NCBI RefSeq assembly: GCF_003577475.1
Contig: NZ_QPEP01000010.1
Coordinates: 1,200 to 65,199, forward strand
Direction: 5' to 3'
DNA length: 64,000 bases
Source: Salinibius halmophilus
Lineage (GTDB): Bacteria > Pseudomonadota > Gammaproteobacteria > Pseudomonadales > Natronospirillaceae
Below are positions 52,567-62,418 of this stretch, one piece after another. The stretch's first letter is position 1. The number at the start of each line of letters is the position of its first letter. Both the position numbers and the translations under genes were made by a program. The notes under the pieces are model-generated. The model had not been told where the DNA came from. It did not search any database and was given only the letters and a program-made list of their open reading frames with translations.

Positions 52567-53340
52567 ATGTGTGAATTATTGGCCATGAGTGCCAACACGC
52601 CAACAGATATCCGGTTTTCTTTTGCTGGCTTGCGCCAACGAGGAGGGAGAACTGGGCCGCATCGTGATGGCTGGGGGCTTGGATTTTTCGAAGCAGGTGG
52701 GTTGCGTTGTTTTCATGATCCACTACCTGCCAGCGAATCTAAAATAGCAGAGCTGCTTTCACAGTTACCTATTAAAGTGAAGGTTGCCATTGCTCATATT
52801 CGCCAAGCAAACGTTGGTGCCATTGAGCTAAAAAACACCCACCCATTTCAGCGCGAAGTAAACGGCAAGTATTGGTGTTATGCGCATAATGGGCAACTAG
52901 CCGATAGTGAATCTCTGGTTAGCTCGCACGGGTTTCAGGCCGTTGGTACAACCGATAGCGAGCGCGCCTTTTGTTGGTTGCTCAACCAAGCGAAGGTGGC
53001 CAAGATTGACCTTACAAACCCCCAGTCTGGCTACACCTTTTTAAAGCATCGCTGCGACCAGCTTCGTCGGATGGGCGTGTTTAACATGCTGTTAAGCGAT
53101 GGCGATACGCTTTATTGTTATTGCACAACTAAGCTGCATTGGATTACCCGGCGGGCTCCGTTTGGCCAAACACACCTGAGCGATGTAGATTGGCAGGTGA
53201 ACTTTGCCGAAGAAACTAGCCCTAAAGATGTCGTAACCATTATTGCTACCCAGCCGCTAACGCTCGATGAACAATGGCATGCCATGCAAGCCGGAGAGTT
53301 AACGGTTTGGCAACAGGGCGAAATGCTTAAACTAGGCTAG
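52567..53340 (+). CDS. Class II glutamine amidotransferase (YafJ-like)
   Basis: The 257-residue protein begins MCELLAMSANTPTDIRFSF, with Cys2 as the N-terminal nucleophile typical of Ntn-type amidotransferases. GPHRDGWGLGFFEAGG, AIAHIRQANVGAIELKNTHP and WCYAHNGQLADSE are the glutaminase-domain blocks. Only the glutaminase part is present, as in YafJ, so it may hydrolyse glutamine-like amides; no synthetase partner is adjacent. A TATAAT at about 52531-52536 may be its -10 box. The acyl-AMP-ligase-like gene follows after 32 bases. Confidence 0.9.
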   Translation: MCELLAMSANTPTDIRFSFAGLRQRGGRTGPHRDGWGLGFFEAGGLRCFHDPLPASESKIAELLSQLPIKVKVAIAHIRQANVGAIELKNTHPFQREVNGKYWCYAHNGQLADSESLVSSHGFQAVGTTDSERAFCWLLNQAKVAKIDLTNPQSGYTFLKHRCDQLRRMGVFNMLLSDGDTLYCYCTTKLHWITRRAPFGQTHLSDVDWQVNFAEETSPKDVVTIIATQPLTLDEQWHAMQAGELTVWQQGEMLKLG

Positions 53341-53372
53341 GCTAAAAAGTAACGACGGAGCGCGGAGGTTGC

Positions 53373-54830
53373 ATGTCGTTACTGATGAACTACCTATTAT
53401 CTTTGCCGCATTTACACAGCAAAGCGAATGCTTTGTGTGATGAGCACGAGAAAATTAGTTTTCGCACACTGTTTCAGCAGACGCAACGCTTGGTTAATGG
53501 CCTTGCCAAGTTGCCCTTGCAACCAGGCGACCGCGTGCTTGTGGCGCCATTGCCCATGCGCTGGGCGTTGGTGGTTACTTATGCCTGTTGGTGGTTGGGT
53601 TTGGTGGTTGTGCCGGTGACTCCACGCTATTTAAGAGAGGAAAACCTAGCGCTGCTCAACGAGCTGGAAGCCAGCGCTGTGGTTGCTGACACCAACACGC
53701 TTTTGCGCCTATTAGGTAATGAAAGCTTTGAGTGCCCAGATATTCTTTTGCGCCCGCCTAAGAATAAGTTGACGGGTTGGTGGAATGGCCATGATCAAGT
53801 GCGAAGCTTGGCGCGCTTGTCATGTAAAGGGGAAACGCCATTACGTGATAGTGACGATGCTTTGGTTTATATGCCAATGAATGTTGGTAAACCCTTTGTA
53901 CTGTACAGCCAATCGGCATTACTTCAGCAAATCAAGCAGCTTCAGCAAGCCTTGCACCCAGTGCTGCAAGCACTTGACACCCCAGTGCTTGCTGGCGTGC
54001 CTTTGTGGCACAGCTTTGGCTTTGCTGCGCACGTGCTATTGCTGCCAAGCGCAGGCATTGCATCGTTTTTACCTCAGAAATTTAACCGCCAAACCCTGCA
54101 AACAACGTGTTTAAAACACAAGCTCAGTGCTGCAACCGGCGTGGTGGAGCAGCATACCTTGCCAATCAAACATTTGTTTTTATCCGGCAGTTACCTAAGC
54201 AAAGATGAGCGCCAACAGCTGCCAGAGAGCAGTCAGGTTCATCTAGCCTATGGTTGTCGTGAAAGTGGGCCGGCATTTGCTACAGGGCTAAATAATCAGC
54301 ATCACTTACAGGCATTGTCAGGCAGTGAGTTCAGCATTCGCAATAACGCCGGCGACAAGGTCGACATTGGTGAAGTAGGGGATCTGTATATTCGTGGCCC
54401 GCAATTGTTCTCTGGGTATTGGCGGCGCCCGAATGCGACAAGAAAAGTGATGCAAGATGGTTGGTTGGCAACGGGTGATCTTGCTAGACGTAGTGAAGGT
54501 AACACTTTTTCCGTGCTTGGCCGGCGCAGTCAATGCTTTCAAGTAGCCGGTGACTGGGTGATTGCGCCGGTTATGGAGCGTCAACTTAAACAAGCACTGG
54601 CAATTGAACAAGCCAGGGTAGAGCCGATAAAAATCAACGAAATAACAGTGGTCAAACTGACCGTGTCGGGTGAAGCTGTTAACATTACGGAAATAGAAAC
54701 TTACTGCCGGTTACATTTTGCTGGACACCTCGTTCCGAAAGTCATTGACGTGGTAACAAGCATAGAGGCTGACCCTTTAGGCAATGTGATTCGACAGGAT
54801 AATCAAATAATAAATAAAGAGGTGGTCTAA
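53373..54830 (+). CDS. Degenerate acyl-AMP ligase homologue (FadD-like, probably inactive)
   Basis: This 485-residue protein has the acyl-CoA synthetase fold: LQPGDRVLVAPLPMRWAL, PLWHSFGFAAHVLLLPSAG and VHLAYGCRESGPAFATG (A5-like) and TGDLARRSEGNTFSVLGRRS (A7/A8-like). Key catalytic parts are changed: the phosphate-binding TSGTTGxPKG motif reads ALVYMPMNVGKPFVLYS, and the C-terminal lysine of the A10 motif (GKILR) is asparagine in LGNVIRQDN. Activation of fatty acids is therefore unlikely. Its stop shares one base with the fadD start (TAATG), so it may partner or regulate FadD. A GGAGG ribosome site precedes the ATG. Confidence 0.85.
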   Translation: MSLLMNYLLSLPHLHSKANALCDEHEKISFRTLFQQTQRLVNGLAKLPLQPGDRVLVAPLPMRWALVVTYACWWLGLVVVPVTPRYLREENLALLNELEASAVVADTNTLLRLLGNESFECPDILLRPPKNKLTGWWNGHDQVRSLARLSCKGETPLRDSDDALVYMPMNVGKPFVLYSQSALLQQIKQLQQALHPVLQALDTPVLAGVPLWHSFGFAAHVLLLPSAGIASFLPQKFNRQTLQTTCLKHKLSAATGVVEQHTLPIKHLFLSGSYLSKDERQQLPESSQVHLAYGCRESGPAFATGLNNQHHLQALSGSEFSIRNNAGDKVDIGEVGDLYIRGPQLFSGYWRRPNATRKVMQDGWLATGDLARRSEGNTFSVLGRRSQCFQVAGDWVIAPVMERQLKQALAIEQARVEPIKINEITVVKLTVSGEAVNITEIETYCRLHFAGHLVPKVIDVVTSIEADPLGNVIRQDNQIINKEVV

Positions 54831-56488
54831 TGAGTTCTGTACAAGGGTTTGTGCCAACCTATCCCGCACCAATGAGTAGCACTGTTGATCCTGATACGTA
54901 TCAGTCAGTCGTCGACGTGTTTAACCAAGCGGTTACCAAATATGCCCATTTACCAGCGTTTAACTGTATGGGCCACAAAATCACTTTTAAAGAAGTTGAT
55001 GACGCGGCGGCGAAGTTTGCCAATTGGCTACAGAATGAAAGTGGGCTGCAGCCCGGTGACCGAGTGGCCGTGCAGCTACCCAACATACTGCAGTACCCTG
55101 CGGTGGTGTTTGGTGCCATGCGTGCTGGCATGGTGGTTGTTAATACTAACCCGTTGTACACCGAACGTGAGATGGAGCACCAGTTTAATGACAGTGGTGC
55201 TAAGTTACTGGTGGTTTATGCCGGCATGGCTGACAAAGCAATCAATGTGCAGCCGAAGACAGATATCAAAAAAATTATCGTCACGGAGTTGGCAGATTTT
55301 ATGCCACAGCCGAAGCGCTTTATTCTCAACGCTGCGGTAAAGCACGTTAAGAAGATGGTGCCAGCCTACGATAAGTCTAAAACCTTGGCACTACTAGATG
55401 TTCTAAACTGTCGAGCCAAGTATTTGCCTGTTAATGTAGGGCGCGATGATATTGCTGTGCTGCAATACACGGGCGGCACCACTGGCGTGGCGAAGGGTGC
55501 CATGCTGACGCACCGCAACTTGATTGCCAATATGATGCAAGGCACCGAATACTTCAAACTAGCCTTGGACTACGAAAAAGAAGCCATTGTTGCACCTTTG
55601 CCGCTTTATCATATTTACGCGTTTACCGTGCACTGTTTAGTCATTATGAACACGGGTAATGAGAACGTACTGATACCGAATCCGCGAGATATTCCTGGCT
55701 TTATAAAAACGCTGAAGAAGCTGGATAATTTTACTGCCATGGTTGGCCTGAACACCCTGTTTAATGCCTTGATGAATCATCCAGACTTTGATCAGATTGA
55801 CTTTAGCAAGGTAAAACTCACGCTTTCTGGTGGCATGGCGCTCACCCATCATACCGCTGAGCTTTGGCATCAACGTACTGGGTGTGAAATTTGTGAAGGG
55901 TATGGGCTGACTGAAACGGCGCCGGTTGTTGCGTTTAACCCGCCGGGTCACAACAAGGTGGGTACCATCGGCTTGGTCACACCTGGTGCAGAGGTATACA
56001 TTGATGATGGCCAGGGCAATGCGCTAGGCATCAATGAGCCAGGTGAGTTATGTGTACGTGGGCCGCAAGTTATGAAAGGCTATTGGCAACGACCGCAGGA
56101 TACAGCCCATGTGCTAAGCGATGATGGGTGGTTTAAAACAGGCGACATTGCGCAGCTTGATGAAGATGGATATTTAAAAATTGTTGATCGCAAAAAAGAC
56201 ATGATTATCGTCTCTGGCTTTAATGTTTATCCAAATGAAGTAGAAGACGCACTAGCGGAGCATGACGCCGTGCTTGAATGTGCTGCGATTGGTGTGCCAG
56301 ATGATCAAAGTGGTGAGGCGGTAAAAGCCTTTGTGGTAGTCAAACACCCGGTAACAACAGACGAATTAATTGCCCATTGTCGACAACACCTGACTGCCTA
56401 CAAGGTACCGCGCCAGTATGAGTTTGTTGATGAGCTACCAAAAACCGCTGTAGGTAAAATTTTACGCCGCGCCTTGCGTGAGGAATGA
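54830..56488 (+). CDS. fadD: Long-chain fatty acyl-CoA ligase FadD
   Basis: FadD activates fatty acids with ATP and CoA for beta-oxidation. The 552-residue protein has all main motifs: AVLQYTGGTTGVAKGAMLTH (phosphate loop), PLYHIYAFTVH, CEGYGLTETAPVVAFNPP, KTGDIAQLDEDGYLKIVDRK, IIVSGFNVYPNEVEDALAEH and the catalytic lysine in TAVGKILRRAL. It shares one base with the end of the degenerate ligase gene upstream, so it is translationally coupled to it. No transporter FadL or regulator FadR is in the window. Confidence 0.96.
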   Translation: MSSVQGFVPTYPAPMSSTVDPDTYQSVVDVFNQAVTKYAHLPAFNCMGHKITFKEVDDAAAKFANWLQNESGLQPGDRVAVQLPNILQYPAVVFGAMRAGMVVVNTNPLYTEREMEHQFNDSGAKLLVVYAGMADKAINVQPKTDIKKIIVTELADFMPQPKRFILNAAVKHVKKMVPAYDKSKTLALLDVLNCRAKYLPVNVGRDDIAVLQYTGGTTGVAKGAMLTHRNLIANMMQGTEYFKLALDYEKEAIVAPLPLYHIYAFTVHCLVIMNTGNENVLIPNPRDIPGFIKTLKKLDNFTAMVGLNTLFNALMNHPDFDQIDFSKVKLTLSGGMALTHHTAELWHQRTGCEICEGYGLTETAPVVAFNPPGHNKVGTIGLVTPGAEVYIDDGQGNALGINEPGELCVRGPQVMKGYWQRPQDTAHVLSDDGWFKTGDIAQLDEDGYLKIVDRKKDMIIVSGFNVYPNEVEDALAEHDAVLECAAIGVPDDQSGEAVKAFVVVKHPVTTDELIAHCRQHLTAYKVPRQYEFVDELPKTAVGKILRRALREE

Positions 56489-56506
56489 CGCGCCCGATAT
56501 ATTTTC

Positions 56507-56551
56507 TTGACTCGATGACAAACTGAGCTGTACTTCTTTTATGTCATCGAG
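56507..56551 (+). promoter_or_regulatory. Promoter and inverted repeat upstream of the TPR-GGDEF gene
   Basis: TTGACT (56507-56512) and TACTTC (56531-56536) are 18 bases apart. A perfect 10-bp inverted repeat, CTCGATGACA at 56511-56520 and TGTCATCGAG at 56542-56551, flanks the -10 box; its second arm overlaps the first bases of the GAGGGG ribosome site (56549-56554). It could be a repressor operator or an mRNA hairpin that hides the ribosome site. Confidence 0.5.
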
Positions 56552-56563
56552 GGGCGTTCCGCC

Positions 56564-58285
56564 ATGGAGCATCGGTATCTTGCTTGGTTGTTAGTATTTG
56601 CACTGCATTGTGTTCTACACAATGCAGTGCATGCGAGTGTAATGCCGTCTAATGATCTTGTTGTGTATTCCGATATTAACGAGCAAATAAAAAATGCCCG
56701 TGCTGAGCGTGATTTTGACGCCTTGGCTAACAGTCATCAGCTATTCAATTCTAGTCGAGGCGTATTGGGAGATACACAATATTACAAGCTAATGATGGCG
56801 CTGTGTTACGCCTATATGCAGTTTGGCGACTACGAGCAGGCCGGTAGCTTGGTTGCTACTCACCTCGCGGCGTTACAGCGCTGGCAACCCACTGGTGACG
56901 GGCTTGAAACCAAAGCCAACCTATTTCATATTTACGGCCAAAACCTCACTCGCGAGGGGCGAATTGCTGATGCAATTGGTTATTTTCTTGATGCCGAAGC
57001 GATGTTCGCCAGCATTGATGCACAGCACCCGTCCCTGTTTTCTATTCAAGTGATACTCGGCGAGGCGTTTTTGACGGCTAGCCTGTATGACAAAGCGTTA
57101 GCGAGTTTCAACCAGTCTATTTTGCTCAAGCCACCCGAGCGCACCGATGGTGTAAGTTACCTGGTAGGTAAACAAGTGCGCGCTTATTTAGGGGCGGGTG
57201 ATGTGGCAATGGCTCGATCTTTACTAAACGAGTACATGTTTGATCCGGTCGATCCTAGAATTGACTATTATCTATATTTTCAGTTGGCGAATGGCAAAAC
57301 TCTGTTAGTGGAAGAGCGGTTTGAGACGGTATTGCAGCTATACAATGTTGTTTTGCCAACGTTGATGCGCCAACGCGATACGGCGTTAAAATCGCAATGG
57401 CTTGCGCTAGCAGGGCAAGCTGAGCTGGCACTGGGCAACTGGGCGGCGGCCGAAGCTTCCTTAACGCAGGCGCTGAAAGACTTAAGTGCGAGTGCCTATA
57501 TTGAAAACTTGCAGGTATATGAGTCTTTGATTGAGTTGTATGAACAGCAGGCGCGTTGGCAAGAGGCACTCACCATGAGCCAATTGCTGCAAAATGCCCA
57601 GCAACAACTATTCACATTGGCCAACCAAGTGCGTATTGCTGAGCTAGATGCCGTGCGATCACTACAACAAGCTGAACAGGCAAGAACGATTGCCGAAGCT
57701 GAAGTGGCTTTGTTGGCCAGTCAAAATCAGCAAGCAAGGCTGTTGTTTTGGCTCACGGCAACTGGTGCTTTAATACTAGCCATTTTAGTTGTTGTGTTGA
57801 TTTTTCAGTGGCGTCGAATCCATCAGCGTAACCAAATGCTGGCGAAATTTGGCTTTGAAGATTATTTAACCGGTTTAGGCAACCGCAGAGCGTTTCAGCA
57901 AGCATTAAACGATAGCCATGGTATGCAGTTAGCCATCGTTGATTTGGATGGTCTAAAACGGATCAATGATGAGAATGGTCATGATATGGGCGATAAGTTG
58001 ATAACAAAGTTTGCTAAAGCATTGCGCACCGCCTTGTATGCAACCGATGGCAAAGCCTTTCGAATAGGCGGTGATGAGTTTGCTGTTTTGCTAGGCCAAG
58101 CCTATTGTATCGATTCGATCATCGCCCAAGTGATATCGCGAGTGCGCATGGCAGGATTTGAGCAAGCGGATGCTAGCTATGGTAGTACCATCTTTGATGG
58201 TAATGTGAGTCATTGCATGACCATTGCCGATGCGGCGATGTATCGCATGAAATCACAGCGCAAAACAGCACGCACGAGCCGCTAA
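56564..58285 (+). CDS. TPR-repeat diguanylate cyclase (GGDEF)
   Basis: The 573-residue protein begins with a signal peptide or membrane segment (about residues 7-24), followed by TPR-like helices to about residue 340, a coiled coil (RIAELDAVRSLQQAEQARTI), a membrane helix (about 396-414) and a GGDEF domain from about 425. The motif is intact (FRIGGDEFAVLLG), with DLDGLKRINDENGHDMGDKL upstream; no RxxD inhibitory site stands five residues before it. It likely makes c-di-GMP in response to a periplasmic TPR partner. Promoter and inverted repeat lie just upstream. Confidence 0.9.
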   Translation: MEHRYLAWLLVFALHCVLHNAVHASVMPSNDLVVYSDINEQIKNARAERDFDALANSHQLFNSSRGVLGDTQYYKLMMALCYAYMQFGDYEQAGSLVATHLAALQRWQPTGDGLETKANLFHIYGQNLTREGRIADAIGYFLDAEAMFASIDAQHPSLFSIQVILGEAFLTASLYDKALASFNQSILLKPPERTDGVSYLVGKQVRAYLGAGDVAMARSLLNEYMFDPVDPRIDYYLYFQLANGKTLLVEERFETVLQLYNVVLPTLMRQRDTALKSQWLALAGQAELALGNWAAAEASLTQALKDLSASAYIENLQVYESLIELYEQQARWQEALTMSQLLQNAQQQLFTLANQVRIAELDAVRSLQQAEQARTIAEAEVALLASQNQQARLLFWLTATGALILAILVVVLIFQWRRIHQRNQMLAKFGFEDYLTGLGNRRAFQQALNDSHGMQLAIVDLDGLKRINDENGHDMGDKLITKFAKALRTALYATDGKAFRIGGDEFAVLLGQAYCIDSIIAQVISRVRMAGFEQADASYGSTIFDGNVSHCMTIADAAMYRMKSQRKTARTSR

Positions 58286-58351
58286 GACTCGGCTTGATTG
58301 CCGTATAGATGTTACAATTGCGCCAATTTAGAATTTTCTGCAAGGAATACC

Positions 58352-61300
58352 ATGGCGCTCGAGCAGTTAACGCAACTTGCCGCAAACATCGATCAAGTCC
58401 TTATCAAAGACCAGCATTGGCTGAGGGTTGAATACAATAAGCTAAAGCAAAGCTTGCAGCAGGGCGTGGAAGATCATGAACGCTTGCTAAAGTGGCTAGA
58501 GCGCTACGAGCAATCCCACAATCAGGCACAAACACGCCAAGCAAGTGTGCCTAACATTGAGTTGGCAAGTGGACTACCCGTTAGTGAGCGTGGCGATGAG
58601 ATTGTTAAGGCGATTCAAGAAAACCAAGTCGTGGTGCTGGCCGGTGAGACGGGTTCAGGTAAAACGACCCAGCTTCCTAAGTTGTGTTTGCAAGCCGGAC
58701 GGGGTGTTAAAGGCCTCATTGGCCATACTCAGCCAAGGCGTTTAGCGGCGCGCTCGGTGGCGGCGCGTATTGCCCATGAGCTGGGTAGCAGTGAGGGTGA
58801 TCTGGTTGGTTATCAGGTGCGTTTTGACGATAAGGTTAGTGATAAGACGCTAATCAAATTGATGACCGACGGTATCTTGCTAGCAGAAACTCAGACCGAT
58901 CGGTTTTTAAATAAGTACGACACCATCATCATCGACGAAGCGCATGAGCGCTCGCTCAATATTGACTTTCTGCTCGGTTATCTTACCCAGCTGCTTAAAA
59001 AGCGCCCTGACTTAAAAGTGATCGTTACCTCTGCCACCATTGACGTCGAGCGCTTCGCTAAACACTTTAATGCACCAGTCATCGAGGTCAGCGGTCGTAC
59101 TTATCCGGTTAGCACGCACTATTTGCCGATGGATAACCTAGAAGGTCCAGGGTTGGATGGCGCCGATGCAATCGAGTATGCGGTGAAAACGCTATTCGAT
59201 ATGGAAAAACGCGGCGAAACGCCGCACAAAGGCGGTGATATTCTTGTTTTTCTAACCGGTGAAGCAGACATTCGCGAAACTCACCATCAATTGAAAAAAG
59301 CAAACCTAGGCCATATCGACATTCTGCCACTCTATGCCCGCCTAAGTAGTAGTGAGCAGCAAAAAGTATTTAACCCGCAAGGGCGCAGGCGGATTGTGTT
59401 ATCAACAAACGTTGCCGAGACGTCGCTTACTGTGCCTGGCATTCACTACGTTATTGATACAGGCTTGGCTAGAATTAGCCGTTATAGCTATCGCTCTAAG
59501 GTGCAGCGCTTACCAATAGAGCCCATTTCCCAGGCAAGTGCTAATCAAAGAGCAGGGCGCTGTGGTCGTATTGCTGAAGGTGTGTGTCTGCGCCTGTACA
59601 GCGAGGATGACTTCAATAGCCGCCCGGCGTTTACCGAAGCTGAAATTCTGCGCACTAACCTAGCATCGGTCATTCTGCAAATGTTGCACCTAAGATTGGG
59701 TGACGTACACAAGTTCCCGTTTATTGATAAGCCTGATAAACGCATGATCAATGACGGCTATACCCTGCTACGTGAGTTAGGTGCCGTTAGCAAAGATCGC
59801 CTAACAAAAATTGGCCGCCAGCTAGCGCGCTTACCGGTCGATCCACGCTTAGGGCGCATGCTGATTGCTGCCAATGAACGCGGGGCATTAAAAGAAACCA
59901 TGGTGATTACCTCGGGTTTGGCGATTCAAGACCCGCGTGAGCGCCCGCAAGACAAACAAGCGCAATCAGATCAAAAACATGCCGTGGATAAAGACCAAGA
60001 TTCAGACTTTGTTACCTTGCTGAACCTGTGGGCGCGCCTAAATAATGAAATGGCAGAGCGCAGTGGTAATCAGTTTAAAAAATGGTGCAAAGCTGAGTTT
60101 ATTAACTATTTGCGGGTGCGAGAATGGCACGATATATATCGCCAGCTCAAGCAAAGCGTGCTGCAACTTGGTTTTAAACTGAATCAAACACCACCAGATT
60201 ACCAGCAGCTTCATACCAGTTTGCTATCCGGTTTACTTAGCCATGTGGCCATGCTGGATGAAAAACGCAGCTACAAGGCCGCCCGCAATCGCCAGTGCAT
60301 GATTTTCCCAGGCTCTGGCCTTGGCAAAAAAACGCCCAAGTGGATTATGGCGGCAGAGCTGGTTGAGACCAGCCAATTATTTGCCCGAGTCGTTGCCAAA
60401 ATTGAGCCACAATGGGTTGAACCAATTGCTGAGCATCTAATTAAGCGCCAGTACAATGAACCGCATTGGGCGAAAAAACGTGCGCAAGTGGTTGCCCTAG
60501 AAACCGTTACGTTATACGGGCTGCCGATTGTCGCTGGCCGGCGTGTGCACTACGGGCGCATAAAACCAAAAGAAGCACGCGAGATCTTTATTCGCCAAGG
60601 GTTGGTAGAAGGTGAGTTTGAATCCAAAGCGCGCGTTCTGGCAGAAAACCGCCAACTCATTGAGTCGATTCGTGATTTGGAAAACCGCCAGCGCCGTCGT
60701 GATATCTTGGTAGACGATGAAACCCTGATTAACTTTTATGATGAGCGCCTTGGCGACGATGTGGTAAATGGCATCGGCTTTCATGCTTGGTTAAAAAAGG
60801 TGGGCGATGAGGCGCTGCGCTTAACTGAAGAAAAGTTGATGCGCCACAGTGCCGATGCCGTAAGCGACTATGACTACCCAGATCAGCTAACTGTTGGCGC
60901 CTTAAAGTTACCGCTTGAATATGCTTTCAATCCCGGTAAGCAAGATGATGGGGTAACCATCAAGGTGCCAATTGGTGCACTACGGCAAGTGCCCTTGTAT
61001 CGTTTGGATTGGTTGGTGCCAGGTTTGCTGCGTGATAAATGCATTGCTTTGGTTAAAAGCTTACCTAAAAGCCTGCGGCGCAACTTTGTGCCAGCTCCAG
61101 ATATGGTGGACAAAGCGCTTGATCGAATGCAACCCGACGACATCCCGCTAACGCAAGCGCTGGGCACAGCGCTTAGGCAAATTACTGGTGTGGCCATACC
61201 AGAGGATGCCTGGGAAACTAGCAAATTAGACGAGCATTTATCCTTGCGTGTGTCTGTCGTTGATGAGCAAGGCAAGGAACTAAAGTCGGGTCGTGATATT

Positions 61301-62242
61301 ACCGAGCTTTGGGCGCAAATGGAGCAAATGCCAACGAAACCTGTAAGTCAGGTTGCGCAAGTGGATATTGAACGCTCAAATATTGCCAGCTGGGACTTTG
61401 ACGAGTTGCCTGAAGCCTATGAATACAAGCAGGCTGGTATGACGATTCGAGCGTTTCCGGCGCTTGTTGATCAGCAAGATAGTGTTGCCATTGAGCTATT
61501 CGACCAGCTTAGTTGGGCCAACCAAGCGCACGAACAGGGCGTCATTCGGCTACTGCGCTTGTCACTGCCAGACCTCGAAAAATATGTGCGTGATCATTTG
61601 CCTAAGCTGAAACAAATGGCACTGTACTTTGCGCCCACGGGAACCGCTAAGGTGTTGCTCGAAGACTTTATCAATGCCGCTTTCGCTAAGCATTTTCTTG
61701 CTGACGGGTTGCCACGCAGCCAAAGCCAGTTTAAACAGTTGTTAAATGCAAAACGCGGTGATTTTGTCGATAGTGCGTTTGCACTGGCCGAGGTGGTGCA
61801 CGACATACTCCAGGCCCATCATCAGGTGCGCAAGCAGTTGAAGGGTTCCTTAAACTTTGCTGTTGCATTTATGTATAGCGATATTCAAGCCCAGTTAGAC
61901 CAGTTGATTTATCCTGGGTTTATTCGCCAAACGCCGCCGGAATGGTTGCCGCATCTAGCTCGGTTTATTCAGGCCTGTGATGTGCGAATCAACCGCGCTA
62001 GTGGCATGAATGCAGGCGAACAAGCAAGGGTCGAGTTTCTTCGTGAGGCCTTTGAAAAGTATCAAAACCGTAAACAGCGGTTAGAAGCTGAACAGCGCAT
62101 TGATCCTGAGCTAATTACCTACCGATGGCTCATTGAAGAGCTGCGGGTAAGCTGGTTTGCGCAAACCCTAGGCACAAGCGTCACCATTAGTGATAAGCGT
62201 CTCAATGCACAATGGGAAAAGGTGAGTAAGCCGACTAGGTAA
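58352..62242 (+). CDS. hrpA: ATP-dependent RNA helicase HrpA
   Basis: HrpA is a DEAH-box RNA helicase linked to mRNA processing and rescue of stalled ribosomes. The ATG at 58352 has AAGGAA 5 bases before it and gives 1296 residues, the family length; 18 codons of open frame upstream are not part of it. Motifs are VVLAGETGSGKTTQLPKLCL (I), IIDEAHERSLNIDFLLGYL (II), VTSATIDVERFAKHF (III), STNVAETSLTVPGIHYVIDT and NQRAGRCGRIAEGVCLRLYS (VI). The long C-terminal half holds the HA2, OB-fold and DUF3418 domains. No neighbour overlaps it. Confidence 0.96.
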   Translation: MALEQLTQLAANIDQVLIKDQHWLRVEYNKLKQSLQQGVEDHERLLKWLERYEQSHNQAQTRQASVPNIELASGLPVSERGDEIVKAIQENQVVVLAGETGSGKTTQLPKLCLQAGRGVKGLIGHTQPRRLAARSVAARIAHELGSSEGDLVGYQVRFDDKVSDKTLIKLMTDGILLAETQTDRFLNKYDTIIIDEAHERSLNIDFLLGYLTQLLKKRPDLKVIVTSATIDVERFAKHFNAPVIEVSGRTYPVSTHYLPMDNLEGPGLDGADAIEYAVKTLFDMEKRGETPHKGGDILVFLTGEADIRETHHQLKKANLGHIDILPLYARLSSSEQQKVFNPQGRRRIVLSTNVAETSLTVPGIHYVIDTGLARISRYSYRSKVQRLPIEPISQASANQRAGRCGRIAEGVCLRLYSEDDFNSRPAFTEAEILRTNLASVILQMLHLRLGDVHKFPFIDKPDKRMINDGYTLLRELGAVSKDRLTKIGRQLARLPVDPRLGRMLIAANERGALKETMVITSGLAIQDPRERPQDKQAQSDQKHAVDKDQDSDFVTLLNLWARLNNEMAERSGNQFKKWCKAEFINYLRVREWHDIYRQLKQSVLQLGFKLNQTPPDYQQLHTSLLSGLLSHVAMLDEKRSYKAARNRQCMIFPGSGLGKKTPKWIMAAELVETSQLFARVVAKIEPQWVEPIAEHLIKRQYNEPHWAKKRAQVVALETVTLYGLPIVAGRRVHYGRIKPKEAREIFIRQGLVEGEFESKARVLAENRQLIESIRDLENRQRRRDILVDDETLINFYDERLGDDVVNGIGFHAWLKKVGDEALRLTEEKLMRHSADAVSDYDYPDQLTVGALKLPLEYAFNPGKQDDGVTIKVPIGALRQVPLYRLDWLVPGLLRDKCIALVKSLPKSLRRNFVPAPDMVDKALDRMQPDDIPLTQALGTALRQITGVAIPEDAWETSKLDEHLSLRVSVVDEQGKELKSGRDITELWAQMEQMPTKPVSQVAQVDIERSNIASWDFDELPEAYEYKQAGMTIRAFPALVDQQDSVAIELFDQLSWANQAHEQGVIRLLRLSLPDLEKYVRDHLPKLKQMALYFAPTGTAKVLLEDFINAAFAKHFLADGLPRSQSQFKQLLNAKRGDFVDSAFALAEVVHDILQAHHQVRKQLKGSLNFAVAFMYSDIQAQLDQLIYPGFIRQTPPEWLPHLARFIQACDVRINRASGMNAGEQARVEFLREAFEKYQNRKQRLEAEQRIDPELITYRWLIEELRVSWFAQTLGTSVTISDKRLNAQWEKVSKPTR

Positions 62243-62310
62243 TAAAAAACAATATAAATCTTATATATTTAAATAAAATATTTAATAAATTGAGATTATG
62301 GAAGTATAAA
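62243..62310. other. Very AT-rich spacer after hrpA
   Basis: The 50 bases from 62241 to 62290 contain only two G or C bases, far below the rest of the window. The run includes several TATATTT/AAATATT-like stretches. It may be a transcription-silencing or curved DNA region, an UP element, or the ending of hrpA transcripts; no proper stem-and-T-run terminator is seen. Confidence 0.6.
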
Positions 62311-62344
62311 TATTTTTGGGTTTGCTCTGTTGGTGGAGGGTGAT

Positions 62345-62386
62345 ATGCGCTTTTTTCGGCAAACCCGGTGGATCGGGCTAAGCTAA
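62345..62386 (+). CDS. Possible 13-residue leader peptide
   Basis: ATG at 62345 is preceded by a strong GGAGGG ribosome site (62335-62340, spacing 4) and opens a 13-codon frame, MRFFRQTRWIGLS, ending at TAA 62384-62386. A small hairpin (CCCG / CGGG) lies in its second half. It stands 33 bases before the HTH gene, which has its own AAGGGG ribosome site. It could be a regulatory leader peptide or a chance frame; only the ribosome site supports it. Confidence 0.3.
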   Translation: MRFFRQTRWIGLS

Positions 62387-62418
62387 AAAGTGTTTGTTCA
62401 GTTCCAAGGGGATTGCCA

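Noticed and set aside
54885-55340. Second coding frame inside fadD (151 codons)
   Set aside because: It is the +1 shadow of the strong fadD frame; composition is odd and no ribosome site exists.
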